A stretch of 15,166 bases of DNA from an uncultured Butyricicoccus sp. GTDB lineage: Bacteria; Bacillota; Clostridia; Oscillospirales; Butyricicoccaceae. Both the position numbers and the translations under genes were made by a program. Numbering within the stretch: the stretch's first letter is position 1; each line of letters opens with the position of its first letter. Location of the stretch: NCBI GenBank assembly GCA_900544475.1, contig UQVU01000035.1, positions 1 through 15,166 on the forward strand. The letters are read 5' to 3'. Positions 6,498 through 12,844 of the stretch are shown in pieces. The notes beneath the pieces are model-generated. The model worked only from the letters and a program-made list of their open reading frames with translations. It did not search any database and was not told the DNA's origin.

Positions 6498-6519
6498 ATG
6501 CAGATTTGCAAAAAAAGAG

Positions 6520-6548
6520 TTGACAAAGTGCGCTTGATACGGTATAAT
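6520..6548 (+). promoter_or_regulatory. Perfect-consensus sigma-A promoter of the tRNA-Ser pair
   Basis: TTGACA (6520-6525) and TATAAT (6543-6548) are exactly 17 nt apart, both full consensus, and end 25 nt before the first tRNA. This is the strongest kind of promoter in the window and fits stable RNA genes. Confidence 0.93.
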
Positions 6549-6573
6549 AAATCTTGCTTATCGGGCAAGACAC

Positions 6574-6662
6574 GGAACGGTATCGAAGCGGTCATAACGA
6601 GGCGGTCTTGAAAACCGTTTGTCCGAAAGGGCGCGTGGGTTCGAATCCCACCCGTTCCGCCA
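6574..6662 (+). tRNA. tRNA-Ser(UGA)
   Basis: The acceptor stem GGAACGG pairs with CCGTTCC, followed by discriminator G and encoded CCA. The anticodon arm is GCGGT-CTTGAAA-ACCGT, giving anticodon TGA, which reads UCN serine codons. A long variable arm (TTTGTCCGAAAGGGCGC region) and the T arm GTGGG-TTCGAAT-CCCAC are present. The length of 89 nt is that of a class II tRNA such as tRNA-Ser. Confidence 0.96.
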
Positions 6663-6719
6663 AATTTTTCTACGGAAACAACGGGCAGGAGATTGAACGA
6701 CAACTGCATAACTTGACAT

Positions 6720-6810
6720 GGAGACGTACCCAAGCTGGTGAAGGGGCTCCCCTGCTAAGGGAGTAGGTCGAGAAATCGGCGCGAGAGTTCAAATCTCTCC
6801 GTCTCCGCCA
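6720..6810 (+). tRNA. tRNA-Ser(GCU)
   Basis: The acceptor stem GGAGACG pairs with CGTCTCC, followed by G and encoded CCA. The anticodon arm is CTCCC-CTGCTAA-GGGAG, giving anticodon GCT for AGC/AGU codons. A long variable arm (GTAGGTCGAGAAATCGGCGC) and the T arm GAGAG-TTCAAAT-CTCTC give 91 nt, class II. It lies 57 nt after tRNA-Ser(UGA) with no terminator between, so the two are one transcript. Together they cover both serine codon boxes. Confidence 0.96.
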
Positions 6811-6816
6811 AACTAT

Positions 6817-6850
6817 CCTCGCAATCGAAAGGTTGCGGGGATTTTTATTT
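6817..6850 (+). terminator. Terminator of the tRNA-Ser pair
   Basis: CCTCGCAA (6817-6824) pairs with TTGCGGGG (6833-6840) around an 8-nt loop and is followed by ATTTTTATTT. The last three T residues are also the first bases of stem A of repeat copy 3. Confidence 0.9.
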
Positions 6851-7032
6851 ACCGGAAAACTGGCGTTTTCCCGGTAAATGTGCTCTGACGGCGCGTTGCG
6901 CCGCAGAACACGGACGGAGAAAAGTTCCTATGCAGAAACTTTTCTCCGTCTCAGGGTATAAAAAGTCAGGTACACGCCCCGACTTTTTATGACTTTGCGA
7001 AGCAAAGTCTATTTTATGCGTGCTGCCGCGCG
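6848..7032 (+). repeat. Dispersed multi-hairpin element, copy 3 (complete, best paired)
   Basis: Stem A is TTTACC-GGAAAAC (6848-6860) with GTTTTCC-c-GGTAAA (6865-6878), bulged C6872 at the same place as in copy 2. Stem B is GTGCTCTG/CAGAACAC (6880-6887/6904-6911, one C/A mismatch) enclosing CGGCGC-GTT-GCGCCG. Stem C is a 14-bp perfect GACGGAGAAAAGTT/AACTTTTCTCCGTC (6913-6926/6937-6950). Stem D is ATAAAAAGTC/GACTTTTTAT (6958-6967/6981-6990) around AGGTACACGCCCC. Stem E is GACTTTGC/GCAAAGTC (6991-6998/7002-7009). Stem F is CGTGC/GCGCG (7019-7023/7028-7032) around TGCC. Stem D differs from copies 1 and 2 at four positions per arm while the loop is identical to that of copy 2, so both arms changed together. 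Confidence 0.9.
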
Positions 7033-7263
7033 GTCTGAGAAACCCATAGATTGGGAAAAGAGAGCATTTTTCTTTCGCAATATCGTCATTTAGACGAAAA
7101 ATTCATCTGATTTCGTCAACTTGCGGAAAAAACGGGGGGAAGGACGGCAGCTTTTTGCCGCATTTCGGGGGCAGAGTGTCCGAAAAGTGCAGAAATCCCC
7201 GTCCGAACGGGAGAGAAGCCGCGCGGCTTTCGTCACTTTTCCACCGTCCGACTTTACACAAAC
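7033..7263. other. Gene-free spacer with several short inverted repeats
   Basis: I see no convincing gene here. Hairpins are CGGCA/TGCCG (7145-7149/7156-7160), CCCGT-CCGA-ACGGG (7198-7211) and the 14-nt palindrome AAGCCGCGCGGCTT (7216-7229), which lies 34 nt upstream of the next -35. The palindrome could be a weak terminator or an operator. None matches the repeat family on either side. Confidence 0.4.
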
Positions 7264-7292
7264 TTGACATTTCAGCTTTTTTCCTGTATAAT
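7264..7292 (+). promoter_or_regulatory. Consensus sigma-A promoter of the LtaS-like gene
   Basis: TTGACA (7264-7269) and TATAAT (7287-7292) are 17 nt apart, both perfect consensus, giving a leader of about 40 nt. Confidence 0.92.
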
Positions 7293-7342
7293 TTCGCACT
7301 TGTGGAAAGTAATTTTTGTCTTGCGAAATATGGGAGAAAGAT

Positions 7343-9208
7343 ATGAAAAAAATCATTTTATCCTTACGGGAAAGGGCGAAGCGCACCGCGCTCCGGCTGC
7401 GCGACGGCTGGGAAAAAACGAGCCGCCATAAGCGCGAGCGCATTCTGGTGTTCGTTCTGTCGCCGCTCACGGCGTTCTGGCTGATGCAGTTCTTCTTCGG
7501 CGCGATGCCGTGGGAAATCAGCGCGGGCGCGGCGGTCGCGAACTGGGTCTGCCTCGGCGCGTTCTACTGGCTCGCGTGCGGCCTGTGCGGCCATGTCGCG
7601 GTATGCAGCGTGCTGCTGCACCTGCTTGCCGGCGCGTGGGGCACGGCGAACTACTTCGTGTCCTCTTTCCGCGGCACGCCCATCCTGCCGTGGGATTTCT
7701 CGGCGCTCGGCACCGCCGCCGCCGTCGCGGACAGCTACCAGTTTACGGTCACGTGGGAAATGGCTGTGGGCATCGTCCTGCTTGTGCTGCTGGCGTGGAG
7801 TCTGCGCCACCAGTACCGCGAGGATCGCTTCCGCGCCGCGCCCGGCGGTTTCCGCCGCCGCATGATGATGCTCGTGGCAGGCGCGGTCTGCCTCATTCCG
7901 GTGCTGCATCCGCAGTTTCTCGGCCTGTTCGGCGTCAAGACCGACGTCTGGGACCAGACGAGCGTATACCGTTCGAGCGGCGCGGTGGCGGAGTTCCTGC
8001 GCAACACCGAGTTCATGGAGGTCGAGCAGCCGTCCGACACGACGCCGGAAACTGCCTCTGAAATCGCCCAGAGCGCCGCGCCCGACCCGGCTCCGGCGGC
8101 GTCCGTCGAGCACCCGAACATCCTTGCCATCATGAACGAATCGTGGGCGGATTTCGAGGATTTCGGCAACGTAACCCTCAGCGAAAGCACGATGGACTAC
8201 ATCAAGAGCCTGGATAACGCGGTGGTCGGCCACGCCTACGCCTCGGTGTTCGGCGCAGGTACGAGCGCAAGCGAATTTGAGTTCCTGACGGGCGATTCGA
8301 TGGCGTTCCTGCCGTCCGGCAGCATCCCGTATCAGCAGTACATCCTCGGCCCCTCCGACTCGCTCGCGACCCTGCTCAAGGGGTATGGCTACGAAACCCG
8401 CGCGTTCCATCCGGGCGAAAAGACCTCGTGGCAGCGCAACGCCGCTTATCCGCGCCTCGGCTTCGACTCGTTCAAGTGCGGCGAGGAGATGGACGTTCCG
8501 CAGACCGAGGAGCACGGCTACGTGAGCGATGACTCGGACTTCAAGCAGGTCATCTGGGAGTTTGAGCACAAGCAGGAGGGCACGCCGCTCTTCCTCTTCA
8601 ACGTCACCATCCAGAACCACGGCGCGTACACGGTCGAGGATTACCCGGCCGAGGTCACGGTCGAGGACGCACCGGGCGAGTTCCCCAAGGCGGAGCAGTA
8701 TCTGACGCTCGCGAACAAGACCGACGAGTCCTTCCGCCAGCTCGTCGAGTATTTCGAGCAGCAGACCGAGCCGACCATCATCGTCATGTTCGGCGACCAT
8801 CAGCCGTCGGTCGAACAGGAATTCCTCGATATGGCCTACGGCGTTTCCGAGGACGGCATGACCATGGAGCAGTATATGGATAAGTTCAAGGTGCCGTTCG
8901 TCATCTGGGCGAACTATCCGCTGACGGGCGAGCAGCCGGGCATCACGAGCCTGAACTTCCTTGCGCAGTACGTGCTGCGGGACGCAGGCATCCGGACGAG
9001 CGCGTTCGGCTCGTATCTCTGGGACTTCATGAAAACCATCCCGGCGATGACCTTTGCGGGCTACTTCGACAGCGAGGGCAACGCTTACAGCCACATGGAA
9101 ACCAACGATTTCACCCCGAAAATCGACGCTTACCGCACGGTGCAGTATAACGAGCTGTTCGGCGGCGCTGACCGGCAGAGCAACCTGTTTGCGGCTCCGG
9201 TCTCATAA
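7343..9208 (+). CDS. LtaS-like sulfatase-fold membrane enzyme (LTA synthase family)
   Basis: A 621-aa integral membrane enzyme of the alkaline-phosphatase/sulfatase superfamily. The basic N-terminus is followed by about five membrane segments (residues ~32-210), then an external catalytic domain (~255-560). Visible active-site blocks are MNESW with E266, GAGTSASEFEFLTG with the likely nucleophile T307, FNVTIQNHGAYT, and FGDHQPSVEQE with D485 and H486; these match the metal- and nucleophile-bearing motifs of LtaS. Family enzymes transfer glycerol-phosphate from phosphatidylglycerol to build lipoteichoic acid, or add phospholipid head groups to other surface polymers. The true acceptor here is unknown. 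The ATG at 7343 follows GGGAG by 6 nt; the upstream in-frame TTG at 7316 has no ribosome site. Single-gene unit with its own promoter and terminator. Confidence 0.9.
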   Translation: MKKIILSLRERAKRTALRLRDGWEKTSRHKRERILVFVLSPLTAFWLMQFFFGAMPWEISAGAAVANWVCLGAFYWLACGLCGHVAVCSVLLHLLAGAWGTANYFVSSFRGTPILPWDFSALGTAAAVADSYQFTVTWEMAVGIVLLVLLAWSLRHQYREDRFRAAPGGFRRRMMMLVAGAVCLIPVLHPQFLGLFGVKTDVWDQTSVYRSSGAVAEFLRNTEFMEVEQPSDTTPETASEIAQSAAPDPAPAASVEHPNILAIMNESWADFEDFGNVTLSESTMDYIKSLDNAVVGHAYASVFGAGTSASEFEFLTGDSMAFLPSGSIPYQQYILGPSDSLATLLKGYGYETRAFHPGEKTSWQRNAAYPRLGFDSFKCGEEMDVPQTEEHGYVSDDSDFKQVIWEFEHKQEGTPLFLFNVTIQNHGAYTVEDYPAEVTVEDAPGEFPKAEQYLTLANKTDESFRQLVEYFEQQTEPTIIVMFGDHQPSVEQEFLDMAYGVSEDGMTMEQYMDKFKVPFVIWANYPLTGEQPGITSLNFLAQYVLRDAGIRTSAFGSYLWDFMKTIPAMTFAGYFDSEGNAYSHMETNDFTPKIDAYRTVQYNELFGGADRQSNLFAAPVS

Positions 9209-9213
9209 AGAAG

Positions 9214-9254
9214 GACCCCGCTGCGGTGCACAAAACCGCAGCGGGGTCTTTGCC
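9214..9254 (+). terminator. Strong terminator after the LtaS-like gene, probably shared by the convergent operon
   Basis: GACCCCGCTGCGGT (9214-9227) pairs perfectly over 14 bp with ACCGCAGCGGGGTC (9235-9248) and is followed by TTTGCCTTTTC. The converging ABC operon ends at 9309 with no better hairpin of its own on the minus strand, so this stem likely stops both transcripts. Confidence 0.9.
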
Positions 9255-9308
9255 TTTTCTGGCCCGGACTGAGACCGGAAAATGAAAAAGGGAGGTATTA
9301 GGTTAGGG

Positions 9309-10490
9309 TCAGGCTTCGAGATTGAGACCGGTTTCGGAGTCGAACAGGTGAGCGGTGCTGCCGCTGAAGGTGAACGAAACCGGGGAGCCGATGGAGTAGG
9401 CGTTTGCGTCCTCCAGCTCGGCGGTCGGCACGATGATGATGGTATCCGTGCCGCAGGCGGAGATGTGGAGGTGGACCGCGCTGCCCATCATTTCGCTGAC
9501 GTCAACCTTGCCGCTGATCATGGAAGCCGGGTCGCCGGTGAGCAGCAGGTGCTCCGGACGCACGCCGAGTGTGACCGCGCCGGTCTTTACGTTGTTCTTC
9601 TTGAGGTTTGCCTGCTTTTCGTCCGAGAGGAAAACCTTGGCCTTGTCGAGGACGACGGCGTATCTTCCGTCTTCCTGCACAAGCTCGGCCTTGTAGAAGT
9701 TCATCTGCGGCATACCGATGAAGCCGGCAACGAACAGGTTCGCCGGGTGGTCAAAGACCTCCTGCGGCGTGCCGATCTGCTGAATGAGGCCGTCCTTCAT
9801 GATAACGATGCGGTCGCCGAGCGTCATCGCCTCGGTCTGGTCGTGAGTAACGTAGATAAAGGTGGTGTCGATGCGCTGGCGCAGCTTGATGAGCTCGGCG
9901 CGCATCTGGTTGCGCAGCTTGGCGTCGAGGTTGGACAGAGGCTCGTCCATCAGCAGCACCTTCGGCTCGCGCACGATCGCGCGTCCGATGGCGACACGCT
10001 GACGCTGGCCGCCGGAGAGTGCCTTCGGCTTGCGGTCGAGGTACTCGGTGATGCCGAGGATGTTCGCCGCCTGTGCCACGCGTTGCGCGATCTCTTCCTT
10101 GGGGACCTTGCGCAGCTTGAGCGGGAACGCCATGTTCTCCGCGACCGTCATATGCGGATAGAGCGCGTAGTTCTGGAAAACCATCGCGATGTCGCGGTCC
10201 TTCGGGGCGACGTCGTTGACGAGCTGGCCGTCGATGTACAGCTCGCCGCCCGAGATCTCCTCGAGTCCTGCGACCATGCGCAGAGTGGTGGACTTGCCGC
10301 AGCCGGACGGGCCGACGAGAACGATAAATTCCTTGTCCTTGATGGAAAGATTGAAGTCATGCACAGCGAGTACGCCCTCATCGGTCACCGTGAGGTTGCT
10401 TTTTCGCTCCTCTGCGCCCTTTTTCTTCTTCTTTTTGGTATCCTGATGGGGATAGACCTTTTTGATGTTCTTGAGGATTACTTCAGCCAT
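9309..10490 (-). CDS. ugpC: MalK/MsmK/UgpC-type carbohydrate ABC transporter ATPase
   Basis: A 393-aa cytosolic ATPase that powers CUT1-type sugar importers. Motifs are Walker A GPSGCGKST (60-68), Q-loop Q106 in MVFQNYA, signature LSGGQ (158-162), Walker B VLLMDE (178-183), D-loop SNLD, and switch H216 in YVTHD. A C-terminal OB/TOBE regulatory region contains LGVRPEHL. The odd part is a lysine-rich insertion, KKKKKKGAEERKSN (19-32), between the first beta strand and the usual A-loop region; it adds about 25 residues. GGAGC 7 nt upstream sets the start. MsmK-type ATPases often serve several sugar transporters, which fits its place in an operon with only one permease. It is the last gene of the operon. 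Confidence 0.93.
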   Translation of the reverse strand: MAEVILKNIKKVYPHQDTKKKKKKGAEERKSNLTVTDEGVLAVHDFNLSIKDKEFIVLVGPSGCGKSTTLRMVAGLEEISGGELYIDGQLVNDVAPKDRDIAMVFQNYALYPHMTVAENMAFPLKLRKVPKEEIAQRVAQAANILGITEYLDRKPKALSGGQRQRVAIGRAIVREPKVLLMDEPLSNLDAKLRNQMRAELIKLRQRIDTTFIYVTHDQTEAMTLGDRIVIMKDGLIQQIGTPQEVFDHPANLFVAGFIGMPQMNFYKAELVQEDGRYAVVLDKAKVFLSDEKQANLKKNNVKTGAVTLGVRPEHLLLTGDPASMISGKVDVSEMMGSAVHLHISACGTDTIIIVPTAELEDANAYSIGSPVSFTFSGSTAHLFDSETGLNLEA

Positions 10491-10530
10491 GTCTTGCTCC
10501 TTCTCTTGTACATCGGCGGACGAGGTTCGA

Positions 10531-11523
10531 TTACGGCAGGTAACGGGCGCTTACGGCGCCGTCCGCACAGATGGTGAATTCAAGTGCCCGATGGGGCGGG
10601 ATGGACTGACCGTCCACCGGGGGACAGTCGGAAAAGTAAAGTGCGGCGCCGCTTTCTTTCAGCAGGCGCATGGTTTCGGGGTGAGCGCTGTTGTAGCGGC
10701 GGTCGCTCGACGCGCAGCATACAGTGAACTTCGGCCGGACGCTTTGCAGCAGAGCCGCGTCCGCACCGTCGAGCTGGCCATGATGGCCGACCTTGAAAAT
10801 GTCGGCGGCGAGCGCTTCGGGGGGAATGCCGCCGTAGCCTGCGCGGTTGGTGTCGCCCGGCAGCAGGATGCGGACCGAGCCGAACGTGAGGCGCAGCATC
10901 AGGCTGAAATTGTTCATTCCGCCGTCGAGCGCGTCCAGCTTTTCGCGAAACTCGGGTATGCCCTGCGGAGTGGCGTACAGGCCGCGCATTGCGGCGAGCA
11001 GGGCGTCCGCCCGCGTTTTCGTCGGGGCAAGCACCTCGGCCGTAAGGCCCGGCGCGAGCGTCAGGGTGTCGCCTGCGGCGTTCTGCTCGACAGAGCCGCC
11101 GTTCTGCTCGACGAGGGCGCACAGCCTGATGTGGTCGTCGAGCGCCGCGAGGAACTTGCGTTCGGAGGCGTTCTGCGCCGAGGCATCGCCGAGCGGATGC
11201 AGCGTCCGGTAAAAGCCGGGCGGCAGGGTCTGCCGCAGCACAGCCGGCGGATGGTCGCAGCAGACGCGGTACAGGCCGCAGAGGTGATCCTCGTGGATAT
11301 GCGTGCTGACCGCGAGGTCGAGCCGCGGGAGAGAGGAGAGGAAAGCCTCCGCGCGGATGCGTCCGCTTGCGCCGTCGAGAAACTCGCTGTCCTCTGCGCT
11401 GCCGCCGTCGATCATCGCGTAGAACCGTCCGTCAGGCCGGTTTTCGTCCGGGGCGTCGATGAAAATCGCTTCCCCGTAGCCCACATTGATAAAGGTGAGC
11501 CGCATCTGGGTATCTTTTTTCAT
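10531..11523 (-). CDS. ComEC/Rec2-like metallo-beta-lactamase-fold hydrolase
   Basis: A 330-aa protein with the metal-binding block STHIHEDHLCG (HxHxDH), later NNFSLMLRLTFG, LLPGDT and FKVGHHG. That is the motif order of the C-terminal domain of ComEC and of stand-alone ComEC-like hydrolases. It has no membrane segments or signal peptide, so it is not a full ComEC channel. The family cleaves phosphodiester or other ester bonds using zinc or manganese; the substrate is unknown. It starts 6 nt after the permease stop with no clear ribosome site, so translation is probably coupled. The ATPase gene follows 40 nt later. A hydrolase between a sugar permease and its ATPase is unusual. Confidence 0.85.
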   Translation of the reverse strand: MKKDTQMRLTFINVGYGEAIFIDAPDENRPDGRFYAMIDGGSAEDSEFLDGASGRIRAEAFLSSLPRLDLAVSTHIHEDHLCGLYRVCCDHPPAVLRQTLPPGFYRTLHPLGDASAQNASERKFLAALDDHIRLCALVEQNGGSVEQNAAGDTLTLAPGLTAEVLAPTKTRADALLAAMRGLYATPQGIPEFREKLDALDGGMNNFSLMLRLTFGSVRILLPGDTNRAGYGGIPPEALAADIFKVGHHGQLDGADAALLQSVRPKFTVCCASSDRRYNSAHPETMRLLKESGAALYFSDCPPVDGQSIPPHRALEFTICADGAVSARYLP

Positions 11524-11529
11524 AGGCAG

Positions 11530-12426
11530 TCATGAGATCGCGCGTTTGATGTAAACGCTGGAGAGGATGAGCACCAGTACCGTCATGACGATCGCGCCGG
11601 CGCTGCCGAAGCCGAAGTCAAGCGACTTGATGCCGTAGTTGTAAAGATACTGCGTGATGGTGGAGGTCGTACCGGCCGGGCCGCCGCCGGTCAGGACGTT
11701 GACCTTTTCGAAGAGGCGGAACGTGTCGATGGTACGAAGCAGAGCACACAGCGCAAGGCTGTTTTTGATGTTCGGGATGGTGACGTACCAGAACTGCTGG
11801 AATGCGCCTGCGCCGTCGATACGGGCGGCTTCGTACTGTCCCTCGGGGACAGACTGGAGCGAGGCAAACAGCAGCAGGAATACGAACGGAACGTTCTGCC
11901 AGACGTCGATGACGAGTATCGTCCAGAAGGCGGTTCGTGTATCGAGAAACCAGTTGAAATAGGGAAGTCCGAGACCGGAAAGGAACTGATTGATGATGCC
12001 GTAGTTAGAGGAGAGCATCATGCGCCAGCTCAGCGCGACCGTGACCGCCGGGAGCAGATAGGGCAGCAGAAGCAGGGTACGCATGAATTTCTGCGCTTTT
12101 TTGAGGCTGTTGATGAACACTGCGATCATCAGTCCGAGCAGCATTTCAAGAATGACCGCACAGATGGTGAACTTGATGGTGTTGAGTACGGCCTGACGGA
12201 AGTAGTCGTTCTTAAACAGCTTGATGTAGTTTGCGAACATGACAAAGGATGCTTTTTTAGCTCCCTTGAGGTAATTGTAGTTGGTAAAGCTGTAAATAAA
12301 GGTGAAGATAAGCGGATATGCGGTCATGACGAGCAGGACCAGCATGGTAGGTGTCAGCATTTTAAGGCCGAAGAGTCGAGTCTGAGACTCAGCAGTTCTC
12401 GGCGTTTTCAGTTTTGATCTGGTCAT
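11530..12426 (-). CDS. MalF/UgpA-type carbohydrate ABC transporter permease
   Basis: A 298-aa inner-membrane protein with six predicted hydrophobic segments; the first is at ~22-45, and a long periplasmic-side loop follows segment 1. The cytoplasmic coupling helix has the EAA motif (EAARIDGAGAFQQFWYVTIP, about residues 200-219), which docks on the ATPase. The C-terminal half contains the GGGPAGTTSTI block characteristic of the MalF/LplB/UgpA side of CUT1 heterodimers. Such permeases normally pair with a MalG-like partner and a lipoprotein binding protein. Neither follows in the operon, and the upstream spacer (12427-12766) has none. The ATG at 12426 has only a modest ribosome site (GAGGG). 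Sugar specificity cannot be deduced. Confidence 0.93.
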   Translation of the reverse strand: MTRSKLKTPRTAESQTRLFGLKMLTPTMLVLLVMTAYPLIFTFIYSFTNYNYLKGAKKASFVMFANYIKLFKNDYFRQAVLNTIKFTICAVILEMLLGLMIAVFINSLKKAQKFMRTLLLLPYLLPAVTVALSWRMMLSSNYGIINQFLSGLGLPYFNWFLDTRTAFWTILVIDVWQNVPFVFLLLFASLQSVPEGQYEAARIDGAGAFQQFWYVTIPNIKNSLALCALLRTIDTFRLFEKVNVLTGGGPAGTTSTITQYLYNYGIKSLDFGFGSAGAIVMTVLVLILSSVYIKRAIS

Positions 12427-12573
12427 ATCTCAGCCCTCGCTGTTCGTTAGGATGGGAATAAGGGGTTCGGGACATCGAAAGGGGATGCCCCGAATCCGCT
12501 TTTCCGTAGGTCAGACCGTGAAAATCACAGCTCCAGTCTGTCGATAAAGTCAATTTTTCGGAAAACAGTGTTT
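12427..12573 (-). promoter_or_regulatory. Leader/promoter region of the permease operon, with hairpins but no clear promoter
   Basis: On the minus strand, TTGACT lies in the first 30 nt after repeat copy 4, and TGTGAT 18 nt later is a weak -10. GTGAAAATCAC (12518-12528) is an operator-like inverted repeat, itself bracketed by CAGAC and GTCTG. Closer to the gene, GGTTCGGG (12464-12471) pairs with CCCGAATC (12489-12496). No T-run follows on the minus strand. Confidence 0.35.
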
Positions 12574-12746
12574 CGCGCGGGAGCGCGCATGAAATAGATT
12601 TTGCAACGCAAAATCATAAAAACCGGGAGCATGTATCACGGTTTTTATACTCCCAGAGGGAGAAAGTTTCCGCATGGGAACTTTCGGACGTCCGTGTTTT
12701 GCAAAGTCAAAACACAGTTTATCGGAAAAACGTTAGTTTTTCGACA
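12574..12746 (-). repeat. Dispersed multi-hairpin element, copy 4 (complete, inverted)
   Basis: Read on the minus strand. Stem A is TGTCG-AAAAAC with GTTTTT-c-CGATA, with the bulged C at the same place as in copies 2 and 3. Stem B is GTGTTTTG/CAAAACAC around ACTTTG (the inner stem is lost). Stem C is as in copy 2. Stem D is ATAAAAACCG/CGGTTTTTAT around TGATACATGCTCC, the same loop as copy 1. Stem E is GATTTTGC/GCAAAATC around GTT. Stem F is CGCGC/GCGCG around TCCC. It fills the space between the divergent permease and ddl promoters, pointing the same way as the permease operon. In stem B a C-G pair of copy 2 is replaced by T-A. Confidence 0.88.
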
Positions 12747-12766
12747 GGGTCAAAAGGATTTTTGCA

Positions 12767-12795
12767 TTGTAATCGGCTGTTAAATAGCGTATAAT
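12767..12795 (+). promoter_or_regulatory. sigma-A promoter of the ddl-murI operon
   Basis: TTGTAA (12767-12772) and TATAAT (12790-12795) are 17 nt apart. The -35 lies 20 nt beyond the end of repeat copy 4, so the element's stem A borders the promoter. Confidence 0.75.
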
Positions 12796-12844
12796 GGTAT
12801 CCGTATAAGTATGAGCAAGAAACCTTGGGAGGGCGTAACAGAAA

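Noticed and set aside
6383..6611. Short plus-strand frame running into tRNA-Ser(UGA)
   Set aside because: It spans a terminator, a consensus promoter and a tRNA gene, and has no ribosome site.
12601..12783. Small ORF antisense to copy 4 encoding RGRKFPHGNFRTSVFC, also found antisense to copy 2 (within 4722-4985)
   Set aside because: The shared peptide arises because the repeat DNA is conserved. In copy 3 the same frame hits a TAG stop after RRRKVSA, there is no good ribosome site, and stem pairing explains the conservation better.
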